From positions 2,003,501-2,067,500 of the forward strand of contig NZ_CP044011.1 in NCBI RefSeq assembly GCF_016864555.1: a stretch of 64,000 nucleotides of DNA, written 5' to 3'. The first letter of the stretch is position 1. Each line of letters begins with the position of its first letter. The translations under genes and the position numbers were made by a program. The notes under the pieces are model-generated. The model saw nothing but the letters and a program-made list of their open reading frames with translations, was not told the DNA's origin and searched no databases. This stretch comes from Sinorhizobium sp. BG8. Lineage in GTDB: Bacteria > Pseudomonadota > Alphaproteobacteria > Rhizobiales > Rhizobiaceae. Below, in pieces: positions 8,204 to 17,125 of this stretch.

Positions 8204-9259
8204 ATGGAAACGACCAATACTCCCGTTGAGGGAACTGGTTACTCGGTCGATGAAGCGGCCACACACATCGAAAATCTTTTGGACTCCGATATTGGAACAA
8301 CCGAAACTGTAGATGCTGAGAACGAAGTCGATGAGACTTCAAACACGCTAGACGATGATGTCGAAATCGACATGGAGCAACCGGAAACGGATTCCGATGA
8401 TGTTGATGAAGATGCAACCGAAAGCGAAACGGACGAAGTAGAGGAACCTACCGTTCGCGATCCTAATGAGGTTCTGTTCGAAATCGACGGCCAAGGAATT
8501 TCACGACAGGAAGCCGAACGCGGTTATTTGCGTCAGTCCAATTACACGAAGAAGATGCAAGAACTCGCAGAACACCGCAAAAAGTGGATTGTTCAAGAAG
8601 TCGAGTTTCATCAGGTTCGTGCTCAATCTGAGCAGGTATTGAACAATCTTGCCGCTCACGTTGCTCAAGTCTTTGAGATGAACGATTTCGGCGCAGAACC
8701 CGATTGGGCAGCCGAATGGGACGTTGATCCATATGAGGCGCAAAAGAAGCGTTTCCAGTGGGACAAGGACAAAGCAGCATGGCAGCAGAAGCAAGCCGCT
8801 CGTGAAGCCGCTGTAAAGGCGATTTACGATTCTCAAATTGAGGTTGCTCGTCAGAACGAGGCTTACGCGAACAACAAGCGAGAAAACGCGATCATTGAAA
8901 GTCGTGAAACGCTTGCTCGTGAAATGCCAGAAGTTTTTGGCGAAGCACAGAAAGCCAATGTCAATCTTATCGCAGTTGCCAAGTTCCTTAATGAACAAGG
9001 CTACGGCGAAGACGAGATCAAAGGTGTGATCGACGCACGCACTATTAAACTCGCATATTATGCGAAGTTGGGAATGGAAGCGGCGATGAAGGTTCCAGCA
9101 GCGATCAAGAAGATTGAGGCTAAGCCTGCACTGACAATGCCCGGCACAACAACCGCACGAACAACAACAGCGGACGCCGCGTACAAGCAGGATAGGCGGA
9201 GACTAAAGCGGACTGGCAGTCTCGATGATGCTGCAAGTCTAATCAGCAGACTACTATAA
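8204..9259 (+). CDS. Capsid scaffolding protein
   Basis: The first 95 residues are extremely acidic (runs of Asp and Glu). The middle is a long charged coiled coil rich in Gln and Lys, and the C-terminus is basic (KQDRRRLKRTGSLDD). This polarity is typical of internal scaffolds that nucleate procapsid assembly: the basic tail contacts the coat and the acidic head stays inside. The gene ends 13 bases before the major capsid gene, its usual place. The first residues follow a GAGG site. The role comes from composition and position, not from a sequence motif. Confidence 0.8.
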   Translation: METTNTPVEGTGYSVDEAATHIENLLDSDIGTTETVDAENEVDETSNTLDDDVEIDMEQPETDSDDVDEDATESETDEVEEPTVRDPNEVLFEIDGQGISRQEAERGYLRQSNYTKKMQELAEHRKKWIVQEVEFHQVRAQSEQVLNNLAAHVAQVFEMNDFGAEPDWAAEWDVDPYEAQKKRFQWDKDKAAWQQKQAAREAAVKAIYDSQIEVARQNEAYANNKRENAIIESRETLAREMPEVFGEAQKANVNLIAVAKFLNEQGYGEDEIKGVIDARTIKLAYYAKLGMEAAMKVPAAIKKIEAKPALTMPGTTTARTTTADAAYKQDRRRLKRTGSLDDAASLISRLL

Positions 9260-9272
9260 GGAGAAGCCAATA

Positions 9273-10202
9273 ATGGCCACATTGAAGACTACGGACGTCA
9301 AGAACGTTCGCGAAGACCTCGGCGATTTCATTTCCGATATCTCGCCAAAGGAAACACCTGTACTTTCCTCGATCGGTAAGACAAAGGCATCGAACACATA
9401 CCACGAAACCCTCAAGGACTCGCTTGCTGCTGCCAATAAGGACAACGCTCGCCCAGAAGGTGACGACGCCCCGGCGGCAAACAACGTTGGTCCTACCCGC
9501 ATTGGTAACTGGACGCAGATTTTCTCCAAGCAGGTTTCCGTTGCTGGCACGCTTGAAGCCGTTAACAAGGCTGGCGTTCGCAGTGAAAAGGCCCGCCAGA
9601 TCGCTAAGGCCGGTCTGGAAATGAAGCGCGACCAAGAGGCTGCAATCACCTCCGATAACGCTTCTGTTGCCGCTGGTACACGTAAACTGGGCGGTATCGG
9701 CGCATGGCTCGAAACTAACGTTGATCACGGCGCTTCCGGTGCAGTTGGCGGTTTCTCCAACGGTATTGTTGCTGCTCCTACAGACGGCACAAACCGCGTC
9801 CTGACAGAAGATATGTTCAAGGACATGGCGCAGAAGGTTTGGAGCGAGGGCGGCGACCCGACTCTCGTGTTTGCTCCGGGCGACCTGAAGGCTCTGATTT
9901 CGACCTTCGACGGCGGCGCAACTAAGTTCCTCGCAACCGACAAGGAAACGATCTACGCAAACGCAGATATCTACGTTTCCAACTTCGGTACGCACAAGAT
10001 CATTCCTCACCGCTATATGCCGGTAACAAACGTGTACTTCCTCGATAAGTCGCTTTGGAACAAGGCTGTTCTGCGTGGTGTAGCCAAGTACGATCTCGCA
10101 AAGACCGGCGATAGCGAGAAGATGGAACTGGTTGAGGAATTCACACTGGAATGCCTGAACGAAGCCGGTAACGGTGCAATCCGAGACGTAACAGCATCCT
10201 AA
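9273..10202 (+). CDS. Major capsid protein, SU10 type
   Basis: This 309-residue protein matches the pattern of the SU10-type major capsid family (formerly DUF5309) with an HK97-like fold. It starts with LGDFISDISPKETPVLSSIG, and has the family features of an early PxxTPxL segment, the stretch NWTQIFSKQVSVAGTLEAV and the C-terminal IIPHRYMP segment. It forms the phage head shell. A strong AAGGAGAAG site precedes the ATG, and a stable hairpin follows the gene, which may protect or end this highly expressed message. The gene order scaffold, capsid, adaptor fits. Confidence 0.9.
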   Translation: MATLKTTDVKNVREDLGDFISDISPKETPVLSSIGKTKASNTYHETLKDSLAAANKDNARPEGDDAPAANNVGPTRIGNWTQIFSKQVSVAGTLEAVNKAGVRSEKARQIAKAGLEMKRDQEAAITSDNASVAAGTRKLGGIGAWLETNVDHGASGAVGGFSNGIVAAPTDGTNRVLTEDMFKDMAQKVWSEGGDPTLVFAPGDLKALISTFDGGATKFLATDKETIYANADIYVSNFGTHKIIPHRYMPVTNVYFLDKSLWNKAVLRGVAKYDLAKTGDSEKMELVEEFTLECLNEAGNGAIRDVTAS

Positions 10203-10212
10203 TAGACTACGC

Positions 10213-10239
10213 AAATGGGGAGCGAAATGCTCCCCATTT
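10213..10239 (+). terminator. Hairpin after the major capsid gene
   Basis: An 11-base stem (AAATGGGGAGC with GCTCCCCATTT) closes the short loop GAAAT. No long T run follows, so it may be a partial terminator or a processing and stability element that sets capsid mRNA apart from downstream genes. Confidence 0.7.
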
Positions 10240-10279
10240 CAGCAATACGCCCGAATAAAAATAACAATAAGAGGCGACA

Positions 10280-10621
10280 GTGATTAATTCAAATTTCACC
10301 GCAGGTGACTTGGTTACGCATGGCACATTCGTCCTAGTCGATGATGCGGACAAGACAGTTTATGTCACTCGTGATGGCGAACTTATGTACGTCACAACCG
10401 AGTGGAAAAACCTTTCAGCAGTGCTAGAAGCAAATGCTCGTGCTGCCGCAGAATTCAGCAAAACACAGAAACTCGGTGACATGGAACGTGTCGCTAGTAT
10501 CCCGTTGGGCGTTTATCACCAGTGGGCGAACGAAGGAATCATGGATGACGACAAAGCACTAGCACGTCGTTTAAATGACGTGGATTTCAGCAAGTTCCGC
10601 ACGAATAGTTTGAAGGTGTAA
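10280..10621 (+). CDS. Hypothetical phage protein, 113 aa
   Basis: This gene starts at a GTG behind GAGGCGA, 77 bases after the capsid gene. The product has a strand-rich N-terminal half with a KTVYVTRDGELMYVTTEW stretch and a helical C-terminal half. It lies between the capsid and adaptor genes, where phages often place head-completion or decoration proteins. I do not recognise a family. The gap before it contains AATACGCC and AATAACAA, reminiscent of the recurring 8-mer region before other genes. Confidence 0.65.
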   Translation: MINSNFTAGDLVTHGTFVLVDDADKTVYVTRDGELMYVTTEWKNLSAVLEANARAAAEFSKTQKLGDMERVASIPLGVYHQWANEGIMDDDKALARRLNDVDFSKFRTNSLKV

Positions 10622-10623
10622 GC

Positions 10624-11214
10624 ATGGCCTTCAATTCCTATGACGAACTGTTTTCAGCAATTGCCGATTACATCATGCGACCGGACGCACCAATCGCGTC
10701 TTTCATCGCTCTCGGCCAGTCCGACATCGCGCCGCGCATCAAGCACTACGAGCAGGAAACGAAAGTTACCCTGACCAGTGCTGACAACATGGTGACGCTG
10801 CCAGCGGATTTCCAAGAGGCCCGTCGCGTTGTTGTTGATGGCGCGCTTGCAACTCCGACCAGCATCTACCGGACCGATTTCTCGGCGGGTTGTGTCTACT
10901 ATTTCCAGCGAGGCAAGCGATACGAGTTCGTTCCCGCGAAGGACGTGCCGCGTGAGGTCGAACTGACCTACTACGCTCGCATCCCATTCATCACCGTAAC
11001 CAATCAAACGAACTGGCTGACCGATTACAATTTCGGCAATGCAATCTTCCACGCTTCACTTGTCCGCGCTTATCGCTGGATGAAGGACAAAGACGCGGAA
11101 GCGATGGAGAAGGCGAGCCTAGAAGAAGCCCTTGCAGGCATTGCGACGGACAATAGCCGCGCAGTGAACAGCGGCAACCAATTCGAAATCGATTTCGGAG
11201 GGCCGCTGTTTTGA
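10624..11214 (+). CDS. Head-tail adaptor protein
   Basis: This 196-residue protein begins with MAFNSYDELFSAIADYIMR and contains the stretch VELTYYARIP followed by NWL near residue 125 and a helical C-terminus. It fits the adaptor proteins that dock under the portal in short-tailed phages. It follows the capsid gene and overlaps the next gene by four bases (TTGA), the usual adaptor-nozzle pair. It should form a ring linking the portal to the tail nozzle. AAGG lies upstream of the ATG. Confidence 0.8.
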   Translation: MAFNSYDELFSAIADYIMRPDAPIASFIALGQSDIAPRIKHYEQETKVTLTSADNMVTLPADFQEARRVVVDGALATPTSIYRTDFSAGCVYYFQRGKRYEFVPAKDVPREVELTYYARIPFITVTNQTNWLTDYNFGNAIFHASLVRAYRWMKDKDAEAMEKASLEEALAGIATDNSRAVNSGNQFEIDFGGPLF

Positions 11215-12734
11215 TCATCGATAGCGTTTTCGGCCCTTGGCGTCCTGACCTTCCCGACCTCAACAATCCGGGTGTCACTGTCGCTCGCAATGTCACCCCA
11301 GGTATCGGCGCATTGCAGGGTAGCGTGACCTATGGGCCGCTGCGCCGTGCTGCGATGTATTCGAACACGTCGATGGCGAGCCGACCAATCGGAACCGCTG
11401 TCAGTCAGGATCAGTTCGGAAACGCGAAGGTCTACGGCGGCTGTGCAACGAAACTCTACAAGTTGTCGCCAATCAATCGCCAGTGGACCGACATTAGCCG
11501 TAGCGGCGGATACACGACGCTGAACACGGATCGCTGGAACGCCGTCGAGTTCGGCTCGTACCAGATTTTCACGAACTTCTCGAATGAGCCTCAGTACATC
11601 GATATGAACATCGATTTGCAGTTCGCCAATCTCACGACGCTCGCCAAGGGCCGTTACATCGGCACGCACAAGGGCTTCGTCATTCTTGGCAACACATGGG
11701 ATGCGCTGGACGGTGCAAAGCCTAATCGCGTGCGCTGGTCCGGTCAGGAACTTCCCGGTGATTGGGCATACTCGGCACAGACACAGGCCGATTTCCAAGA
11801 CATTCACGGCTATGGCTCCGTTCAGGCCATTGTCTGCGACGACAGCGTTTGGGTGCTCATGCAGCGCGGTATCGTGCAGATGACCTACATCGGCGCCCCT
11901 TACGTCTTCCGCGTCGATACTCGCGTTGAAGGCAAGGGCTGCAATGTCCCGGAAAGCGTTGTGACGGTCGAGGGCAAGACCTTCTTCTTGTCCGAAGACG
12001 GCTTCTATATGCTGCAGGGCGGCAGCCTCACGCCAATCGGCATCGGCAAGGTCAACAAATACTTTTTGAAGAAGGCCGACACGTCTCAGTACCAGTTTAT
12101 GACGGCGGTTTCCGATCCTCGCGAAACGCTCATCTATTGGAACTATGTCAGCGTCGACGCCGAAGACGGCACGCCCGATCGCACGCTTATCTACAACTAC
12201 CAGACAGGCGAATGGTCCGAAGCGGAAGCCACAGCGGCTTTTCTCTTTCCCGCGCGAAGCCTGCCTTGGACAGTCGATCAACTCGATGAGTTCGGCAGCA
12301 TTGATGCGGTGCCAGCGAGTTTCGATGATCCGATTTGGGCCGGTGGCAACTCAATGCTTTGGGCGATGAACCCCGATGGCGACGTTCTCGCCTTCACTGG
12401 CTCGACACTTCCAGCGTTGATCGAGACGCAGGAGCAACACTTAATCAATGCGGTGCGTGCGCTCAATCCGAACGCGCAGGGAGATCGCACGAACGTTATG
12501 GGTGTTCGCCCGTTCTTCGAAGGTGCAGACGCAACAGCAGCAGTTTCGGTTGGATCGAGAAGCCAGAGCAATGGCCTCGTTGCTTGGTCGAGTGTTGCAA
12601 CAACGCACCCGGATACCGGCTTTGCATACGTCCGTTTGCAGGACCGTTTTCATCGCTTCCGACTGCAATTGAATGGCGATTGGGACAAGGCTTACTCGCT
12701 TCAAATCGACGCTAATTCCGCTGGCTTCCGGTAA
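11211..12734 (+). CDS. Tail nozzle protein
   Basis: This 507-residue protein is rich in strands with regular Trp and Tyr, as in beta-propeller nozzle proteins of short-tailed phages. The second half includes the typical NYQTGEWSEAE stretch, found where the protein is folded into propeller blades. The start is a TTG at 11211 overlapping the stop of the adaptor gene, with GGAGGG 9 bases upstream. The nozzle forms the lower tail tube that fibres attach to. Its TAA stop is part of the GTAAATAC element at 12731. Confidence 0.8.
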   Translation: MIIDSVFGPWRPDLPDLNNPGVTVARNVTPGIGALQGSVTYGPLRRAAMYSNTSMASRPIGTAVSQDQFGNAKVYGGCATKLYKLSPINRQWTDISRSGGYTTLNTDRWNAVEFGSYQIFTNFSNEPQYIDMNIDLQFANLTTLAKGRYIGTHKGFVILGNTWDALDGAKPNRVRWSGQELPGDWAYSAQTQADFQDIHGYGSVQAIVCDDSVWVLMQRGIVQMTYIGAPYVFRVDTRVEGKGCNVPESVVTVEGKTFFLSEDGFYMLQGGSLTPIGIGKVNKYFLKKADTSQYQFMTAVSDPRETLIYWNYVSVDAEDGTPDRTLIYNYQTGEWSEAEATAAFLFPARSLPWTVDQLDEFGSIDAVPASFDDPIWAGGNSMLWAMNPDGDVLAFTGSTLPALIETQEQHLINAVRALNPNAQGDRTNVMGVRPFFEGADATAAVSVGSRSQSNGLVAWSSVATTHPDTGFAYVRLQDRFHRFRLQLNGDWDKAYSLQIDANSAGFR

Positions 12735-12738
12735 ATAC
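12731..12738 (+). promoter_or_regulatory. GTAAATAC element overlapping the nozzle stop codon
   Basis: This exact copy of the recurring 8-mer includes the TAA stop of the nozzle gene and lies 21 bases before the next ATG. It is followed by GGAATAACGG. Confidence 0.5.
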
Positions 12739-12758
12739 GGAATAACGGAAAGGAAGCC

Positions 12759-13055
12759 ATGCAGAGCATCTACAATCCAGATGACAAGCGACAGATTGCA
12801 GCAACGATCAATGACCTTGTTCGCCAGTTTGAGAATATAGGTTCGGTTACGTTGGCGAGTTCAACGACATCGACAACTGTTAGCAATCCAAAGGTTCTGT
12901 CTTCTAGTGTGATCGTATTGCAGCCGCGTACATCGACAGCAGCAGGAGCGCAGGCAACGACATACGTTAGCAGTGTTAGCGGTGGACAGTTTGTAATAAC
13001 ACATGCGAGCGCGACGACATCGAGAATTTTTGATTACGTAATTTACGGAGTGTGA
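12759..13055 (+). CDS. Hypothetical phage protein, 98 aa
   Basis: The N-terminus is helical (residues 1-27) and the rest is rich in Ser, Thr and Val, predicting strands. This resembles short trimeric tail or decoration proteins in composition only. A strong AAAGGAAG precedes the ATG. The stop codon overlaps the ATG of the next gene (TGATG). Confidence 0.65.
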   Translation: MQSIYNPDDKRQIAATINDLVRQFENIGSVTLASSTTSTTVSNPKVLSSSVIVLQPRTSTAAGAQATTYVSSVSGGQFVITHASATTSRIFDYVIYGV

Positions 13056-13462
13056 TGGCAATACAGAGGATCGATAACGCAGAAAAGTTCGAAATTGAAT
13101 ATCCTCGTTGCCGCGAGTGGCTATTAGAAGCACTAAAATACTCCACTAACAACATAGGCGAAAACGATCTGCTCAATGGGCTAGTTGAGCGCGATTACTT
13201 GCTTTGGACATCAGATAACGCGGCATGCGTAACGTCACTGACAGAGTGGCGCGAGAAGCCCGTTTGCGTGCTGTTCCTCATAGGAGGGGCAAAGGGCAAG
13301 GCAATGAGGGAAATCCTCTTAGAGGGTCAGCCAATCGTTGAAGCATATGCACAAGAGCATTCGTGCGCCGGGCTTCTCGGTATTGGCCGAGAGCAATGGG
13401 CAAAAGTGTTGAAGCCGTTTGGCTTCCAAACAGAAGGAACCATTTTCTACAAAGGAATTTGA
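13055..13462 (+). CDS. Phage protein, possibly GNAT-like internal virion protein
   Basis: The 135-residue product has the alternating helix and strand order of a small acetyltransferase-like fold. It carries PVCVLFLIGGAKGKAMREIL followed by a helix and a late strand ending GFQTEGTIFYKGI, similar to the last strands of GNAT proteins. Short-tailed phages of the T7 type carry a GNAT-like internal core protein at a similar place. No catalytic residues are clear, so a structural role is more likely than an enzyme. The ATG at 13055 overlaps the previous stop and has GGAG nearby. Confidence 0.55.
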   Translation: MAIQRIDNAEKFEIEYPRCREWLLEALKYSTNNIGENDLLNGLVERDYLLWTSDNAACVTSLTEWREKPVCVLFLIGGAKGKAMREILLEGQPIVEAYAQEHSCAGLLGIGREQWAKVLKPFGFQTEGTIFYKGI

Positions 13463-13463
13463 A

Positions 13464-14990
13464 ATGGCCAGCACACCAAAGGAAACAACAACAAAAACAG
13501 AGCCGTGGGATGGTGCGAAGCCATACATCGAGAAGTATCTGAAACAAGCGGATGAACTGTATTCCGCTGGCAAGCCCGAATATTACAAGGGCGATACCGT
13601 TGCGGATCAGTCGAAAGCAACCACAGATGCGCTGAAGCAGCAGGAAGCAATTGCTCGCGGCGGTTTCGGCGGCATTAAGACCGCACAGAACACAGTCAGC
13701 AACATCACGTCCGGTAACAAATTTTCGACACAGGCCAACAACACGCTGTCGCAGTTGCAGAACGGCGTATCGCTGGGAACCAACCCAGCGGCTGCTACCG
13801 CTGCGAAAATTGCATCTGGTCAGAACGGCACGGCTCCCGGCACTTCCACGCTGACAGCGGGCCAGAACTGGACAAACGCGGCGCTCGGTGCGCAGCAGGC
13901 ACAGTCCAAGGCTCTAGCATCCGGGAACAATCCCGCGATGGACTATCTGCGCTCCACGGCTTCTGGCGCTGAGGTCGGCAACAATCCGTATCTGGATCAG
14001 ATGGTTGCCAATCAGCAGACCAAAATTGCCGACCAGTTGAAGACCGTCATCAATCCGCAGATCGATTCACAGGCCGCTTCGCTCGGTCGTATGGGTTCGG
14101 GAGCATATGCGAGCCAGCGCAACAATGCGGAATCGACCGCTGCGAACGCGATGGCGCAGGTAGCCACCGATATGTACGGAAACCAGTACAACACGGACAA
14201 AGACCGTCAAATGTCCGCTGCTGGCCAGTACGGCAATTTCTACAACAGCGATCAGCAGAACCAGATGCAGGTCAATGCGAACCTCGCCAACACGAGTGCG
14301 CAGCAGCAGGGCATTCGCACGGATGCCGCTAATAGCCTGAACAACCAGTATCAGTTCGATAAGAACCTGCAAATGCAGGGCTTGGCCCTACAGAACGACA
14401 TCTATCAGTCGGGCATTCAGAACCAGTTCCAAAACGGTACACAGAAACTCAACGCTGCCAATTCGCAGTTTGCGAACCAGAACGCGCAGGCTCAGACGCA
14501 GTTGCAGGGCGCGGGTATGGCCGGTGATATGTACGGCCTCTCATACCTGCCATCGCAGTACCTGGCGCAGATCGGTGCGCAGAAGGATCAGCGTGCGCAG
14601 GACGTGTTGAACGCGGACATTCAGCGTCACGATTTCAACCAGAACCAGCCTCTCGCGAACATTGCCAACATGATCAATCTGGCGAACGGCGGCAATTACT
14701 CGAACACGACAACGCCGGTTTACAACAACACGGGCGGCCAGATCGCGGGCGGCATCACATCGCTGCTCGGCCTGCTGTCGATGTGCGACCAGCGCACGAA
14801 GATCGTTTTTGAATGTGTCGGCAAATTCCCGAACGGCATTCCGATGTACCGCTTTGCCTACAAGGACAATCCCGACGAGGTGTTCGTTGGTCCGCTCGCG
14901 CAAGAGGTCGAGGCGGTCATGCCGGATGCGGTGATCGAAATCGGCGGCATCAAACATATCATCAATGACACATTCATGGAGGCCGCATAA
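13464..14990 (+). CDS. Gln/Asn-rich virion protein with S74-like C-terminal domain
   Basis: Residues 1-430 are rich in Gln, Asn and Ala with many predicted helices, as in internal or tail-tip proteins that leave the head during infection. After a Gly-rich hydrophobic stretch (GGITSLLGLL), residues 441-508 form a domain resembling the Peptidase S74 intramolecular chaperone (CDQRTK, GIPMYRFAYKDNP, GPLAQEVEAVMPDAVIE). Such domains assist trimer folding and usually cut themselves off before a serine; here the matching residue is Cys441. The start at 13464 has AAAGGA upstream. The stop overlaps the next ATG (TAATG). Confidence 0.7.
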   Translation: MASTPKETTTKTEPWDGAKPYIEKYLKQADELYSAGKPEYYKGDTVADQSKATTDALKQQEAIARGGFGGIKTAQNTVSNITSGNKFSTQANNTLSQLQNGVSLGTNPAAATAAKIASGQNGTAPGTSTLTAGQNWTNAALGAQQAQSKALASGNNPAMDYLRSTASGAEVGNNPYLDQMVANQQTKIADQLKTVINPQIDSQAASLGRMGSGAYASQRNNAESTAANAMAQVATDMYGNQYNTDKDRQMSAAGQYGNFYNSDQQNQMQVNANLANTSAQQQGIRTDAANSLNNQYQFDKNLQMQGLALQNDIYQSGIQNQFQNGTQKLNAANSQFANQNAQAQTQLQGAGMAGDMYGLSYLPSQYLAQIGAQKDQRAQDVLNADIQRHDFNQNQPLANIANMINLANGGNYSNTTTPVYNNTGGQIAGGITSLLGLLSMCDQRTKIVFECVGKFPNGIPMYRFAYKDNPDEVFVGPLAQEVEAVMPDAVIEIGGIKHIINDTFMEAA

Positions 14991-16171
14991 TGTTGGACCT
15001 ATTGGAACTGCTCAAGCGTTTGCAGGGTGGGCAAAACCAGCCCACAGGCGTTATCGGAACCGCACAGACCGAGGAACAGCCACAGCCTGCGCAATCCGGG
15101 TTCAACCCGCTGTCGCATTTCCTGCCAGACGATGCCGATAAGCGCGATGCCATCAGCATGGCCCTCCTGAATGCCGGTGCCGGAATGATGGCGGCTGGTG
15201 GTCCTAGCACAACGCCTACGAACTTTCTTAGCGTCGTGGGCACGGGTCTCGGCACCGGGGCGCAAACTTATACGGCTGCACGCAAGGATGCAGAGGCGAG
15301 CGCATTGGATCGCGTTAAGACGCGCAATGAACAGGTGAAACTCTTGCAAGCGCAAGCCGACGCCGGTCTGACCGACGACATCAAGGAATATAGATTCTAC
15401 GTCGCGCAGACCGAAGCAAACGGCGGGCTGCCACTCGAGTTTAACGACTGGATGAACCAATCGAAGAAGGCCGGCGCAACCAACGTAACCGTCGAGGGGA
15501 ACAAATTCGGCACAATTCCTGCTGGGTTCCAACTCGTAGAGGACAATGGAACTACACGACTTGAACCGATTCCGGGTTCTCCGCAGGCCGAGGAACAGCG
15601 TCTGGCGAATGATAAGCGAAAGAAGGCTTCCGACGTTAAGCAGACCTACAGCGACGTGGTGACAAGCACCATCGATGATATCTTTACGGCTGATCGAGAG
15701 GCGACGTTACCGACGACCGGCTTGCTAGGTTCTGTCACGCAGAACATTCCCGGCACTAACAGTCACGATATCTCGCAAAACCTGAAGACACTGAAGGCTA
15801 ATGCGTCGTTTGAACGTCTCAATGCAATGAGAGAAGCATCGCCAACGGGTGGTGCTCTTGGTGGTGTCTCCGAAAAGGAAATGGCACTGCTAGAAGCGTC
15901 TTACGCTGCGCTTGAGCAATCGCAGAGTGATGAGCAGTTCAAGCGCAACCTGAATCGCTTCCACAATACATATTTGGACATCGTTCATGGACGCGAAGCC
16001 GGTTCTCAATATCACCGATCACTCGACTACGGATTGAGCGAGAAGAAGGAGCAGACAAAGCCATCCAATAGCGGTGGCGTTGGATTGGTAATCACTGGTG
16101 ATGATGGCGTGCAATATCGCTTCAAGGGTGGTGACAAGAACAAGAAAGAGAATTGGGAACCAATTCTCTAA
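14990..16171 (+). CDS. Candidate internal virion or DNA ejection protein, 393 aa
   Basis: The product has an N-terminal hydrophobic, Gly/Ala-rich segment (residues about 56-85), then a long charged helical region with Lys, Glu and Gln. A strong GGAGG lies before the ATG, which overlaps the previous stop. In short-tailed phages the genes between nozzle and fibre commonly encode proteins packed in the head and ejected to build a channel across the envelope. That position and composition fit here. No specific family is recognised. Confidence 0.6.
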   Translation: MLDLLELLKRLQGGQNQPTGVIGTAQTEEQPQPAQSGFNPLSHFLPDDADKRDAISMALLNAGAGMMAAGGPSTTPTNFLSVVGTGLGTGAQTYTAARKDAEASALDRVKTRNEQVKLLQAQADAGLTDDIKEYRFYVAQTEANGGLPLEFNDWMNQSKKAGATNVTVEGNKFGTIPAGFQLVEDNGTTRLEPIPGSPQAEEQRLANDKRKKASDVKQTYSDVVTSTIDDIFTADREATLPTTGLLGSVTQNIPGTNSHDISQNLKTLKANASFERLNAMREASPTGGALGGVSEKEMALLEASYAALEQSQSDEQFKRNLNRFHNTYLDIVHGREAGSQYHRSLDYGLSEKKEQTKPSNSGGVGLVITGDDGVQYRFKGGDKNKKENWEPIL

Positions 16172-16221
16172 TACCCGCAGAAGCGGATACATAAGAAGCC
16201 CGAAAAGGGACGAGGAATGCA

Positions 16222-17124
16222 GTGGCAGGTTATATTACCTATAGAAATCAGAAAGCGACACGTAATCGCCCGCTAGACGACGATCTGATTAAGCGTCTCG
16301 CATACTTGCAGGACATGGGCATTACGATGGAAGTCTTTTCCGGCGGTCAGCCCGGTAAAGACGAGGGCGGCGCTCGTGTCGGCAGTGTTCGACATGACCA
16401 CGGCGGCGCAGCCGATGCTTTCTTCTACAAGGACGGTCGCAAATTGGACTGGGCAAACAAGGAAGATTTGCCGGTCTTTCAGGAGATTGTCAGTCGCGGC
16501 AAAGCCAACGGCATTACCGGCTTCGGTGCCGGTCCCGGCTACATGCAAGCGGGTTCCATGCACATCGGCGGTGGCAATCCCGGTGTTTGGGGAGCAGGCG
16601 GCAAGGGCGACAGTGCGCCGGATTGGCTGAAGTCCGCATACAACGGCTCGAAGTACGATCCGGTTGCGGAGGTGATTGCAGCGGCTTCACCAACACCGGA
16701 GACGCCAGCAGTAGCCGAAGTCGATGATCGTAGCCTTGGCACAAAGGTCTTTGACCGCTTGCTTGGTTCGGAGACGCCGGAACAGGCAAAGGCATCGGTC
16801 TTGCCGAATGTTCTCCCTGACACGTTCATGGGCGTGAACACAAAGAAGGGCATCAATATGCTTGGTGCGCTCAGTTCGGCGTTTGCGGATTCCGGCGCAG
16901 ATGCAAACAAGCAGATTCAGGCCGCAGCACAAGCAGGTGCAGCACGTCGCAATTCGGCGCAGCCAGTGGAACTCGCACTGATGAGTTCAGCCCCCGGTGC
17001 ACAGCAGAACATTCCGGGTGGAATTAGTTCGCTCGCACAGATGCAGCCGGAGGAACTCATGGAACTATTGAAGAAACAGAAGCAGATCGGAGGTCTCGGT
17101 GGCCTCGGTGGATGGAGGGTCTAA
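16222..17124 (+). CDS. Virion protein with M15-like peptidoglycan hydrolase domain
   Basis: Residues 1-130 contain GSVRHDHGGAADAFFY and later GYMQAGSMHIGGG, with the spacing of metal-binding His and Asp residues of M15-type zinc peptidases that cut peptidoglycan cross-links. The remaining residues (about 150-300) are helical and low in complexity, ending in a Gly-rich tail (GGLGGLGG). The start is a GTG at 16222 behind GACGAGG. Located among ejection proteins, it is best read as a virion-associated enzyme that opens the cell wall for DNA entry, and less likely as the lysis endolysin. Only the metal-ligand pattern supports the activity. Confidence 0.7.
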   Translation: MAGYITYRNQKATRNRPLDDDLIKRLAYLQDMGITMEVFSGGQPGKDEGGARVGSVRHDHGGAADAFFYKDGRKLDWANKEDLPVFQEIVSRGKANGITGFGAGPGYMQAGSMHIGGGNPGVWGAGGKGDSAPDWLKSAYNGSKYDPVAEVIAAASPTPETPAVAEVDDRSLGTKVFDRLLGSETPEQAKASVLPNVLPDTFMGVNTKKGINMLGALSSAFADSGADANKQIQAAAQAGAARRNSAQPVELALMSSAPGAQQNIPGGISSLAQMQPEELMELLKKQKQIGGLGGLGGWRV

Positions 17125-17125
17125 T

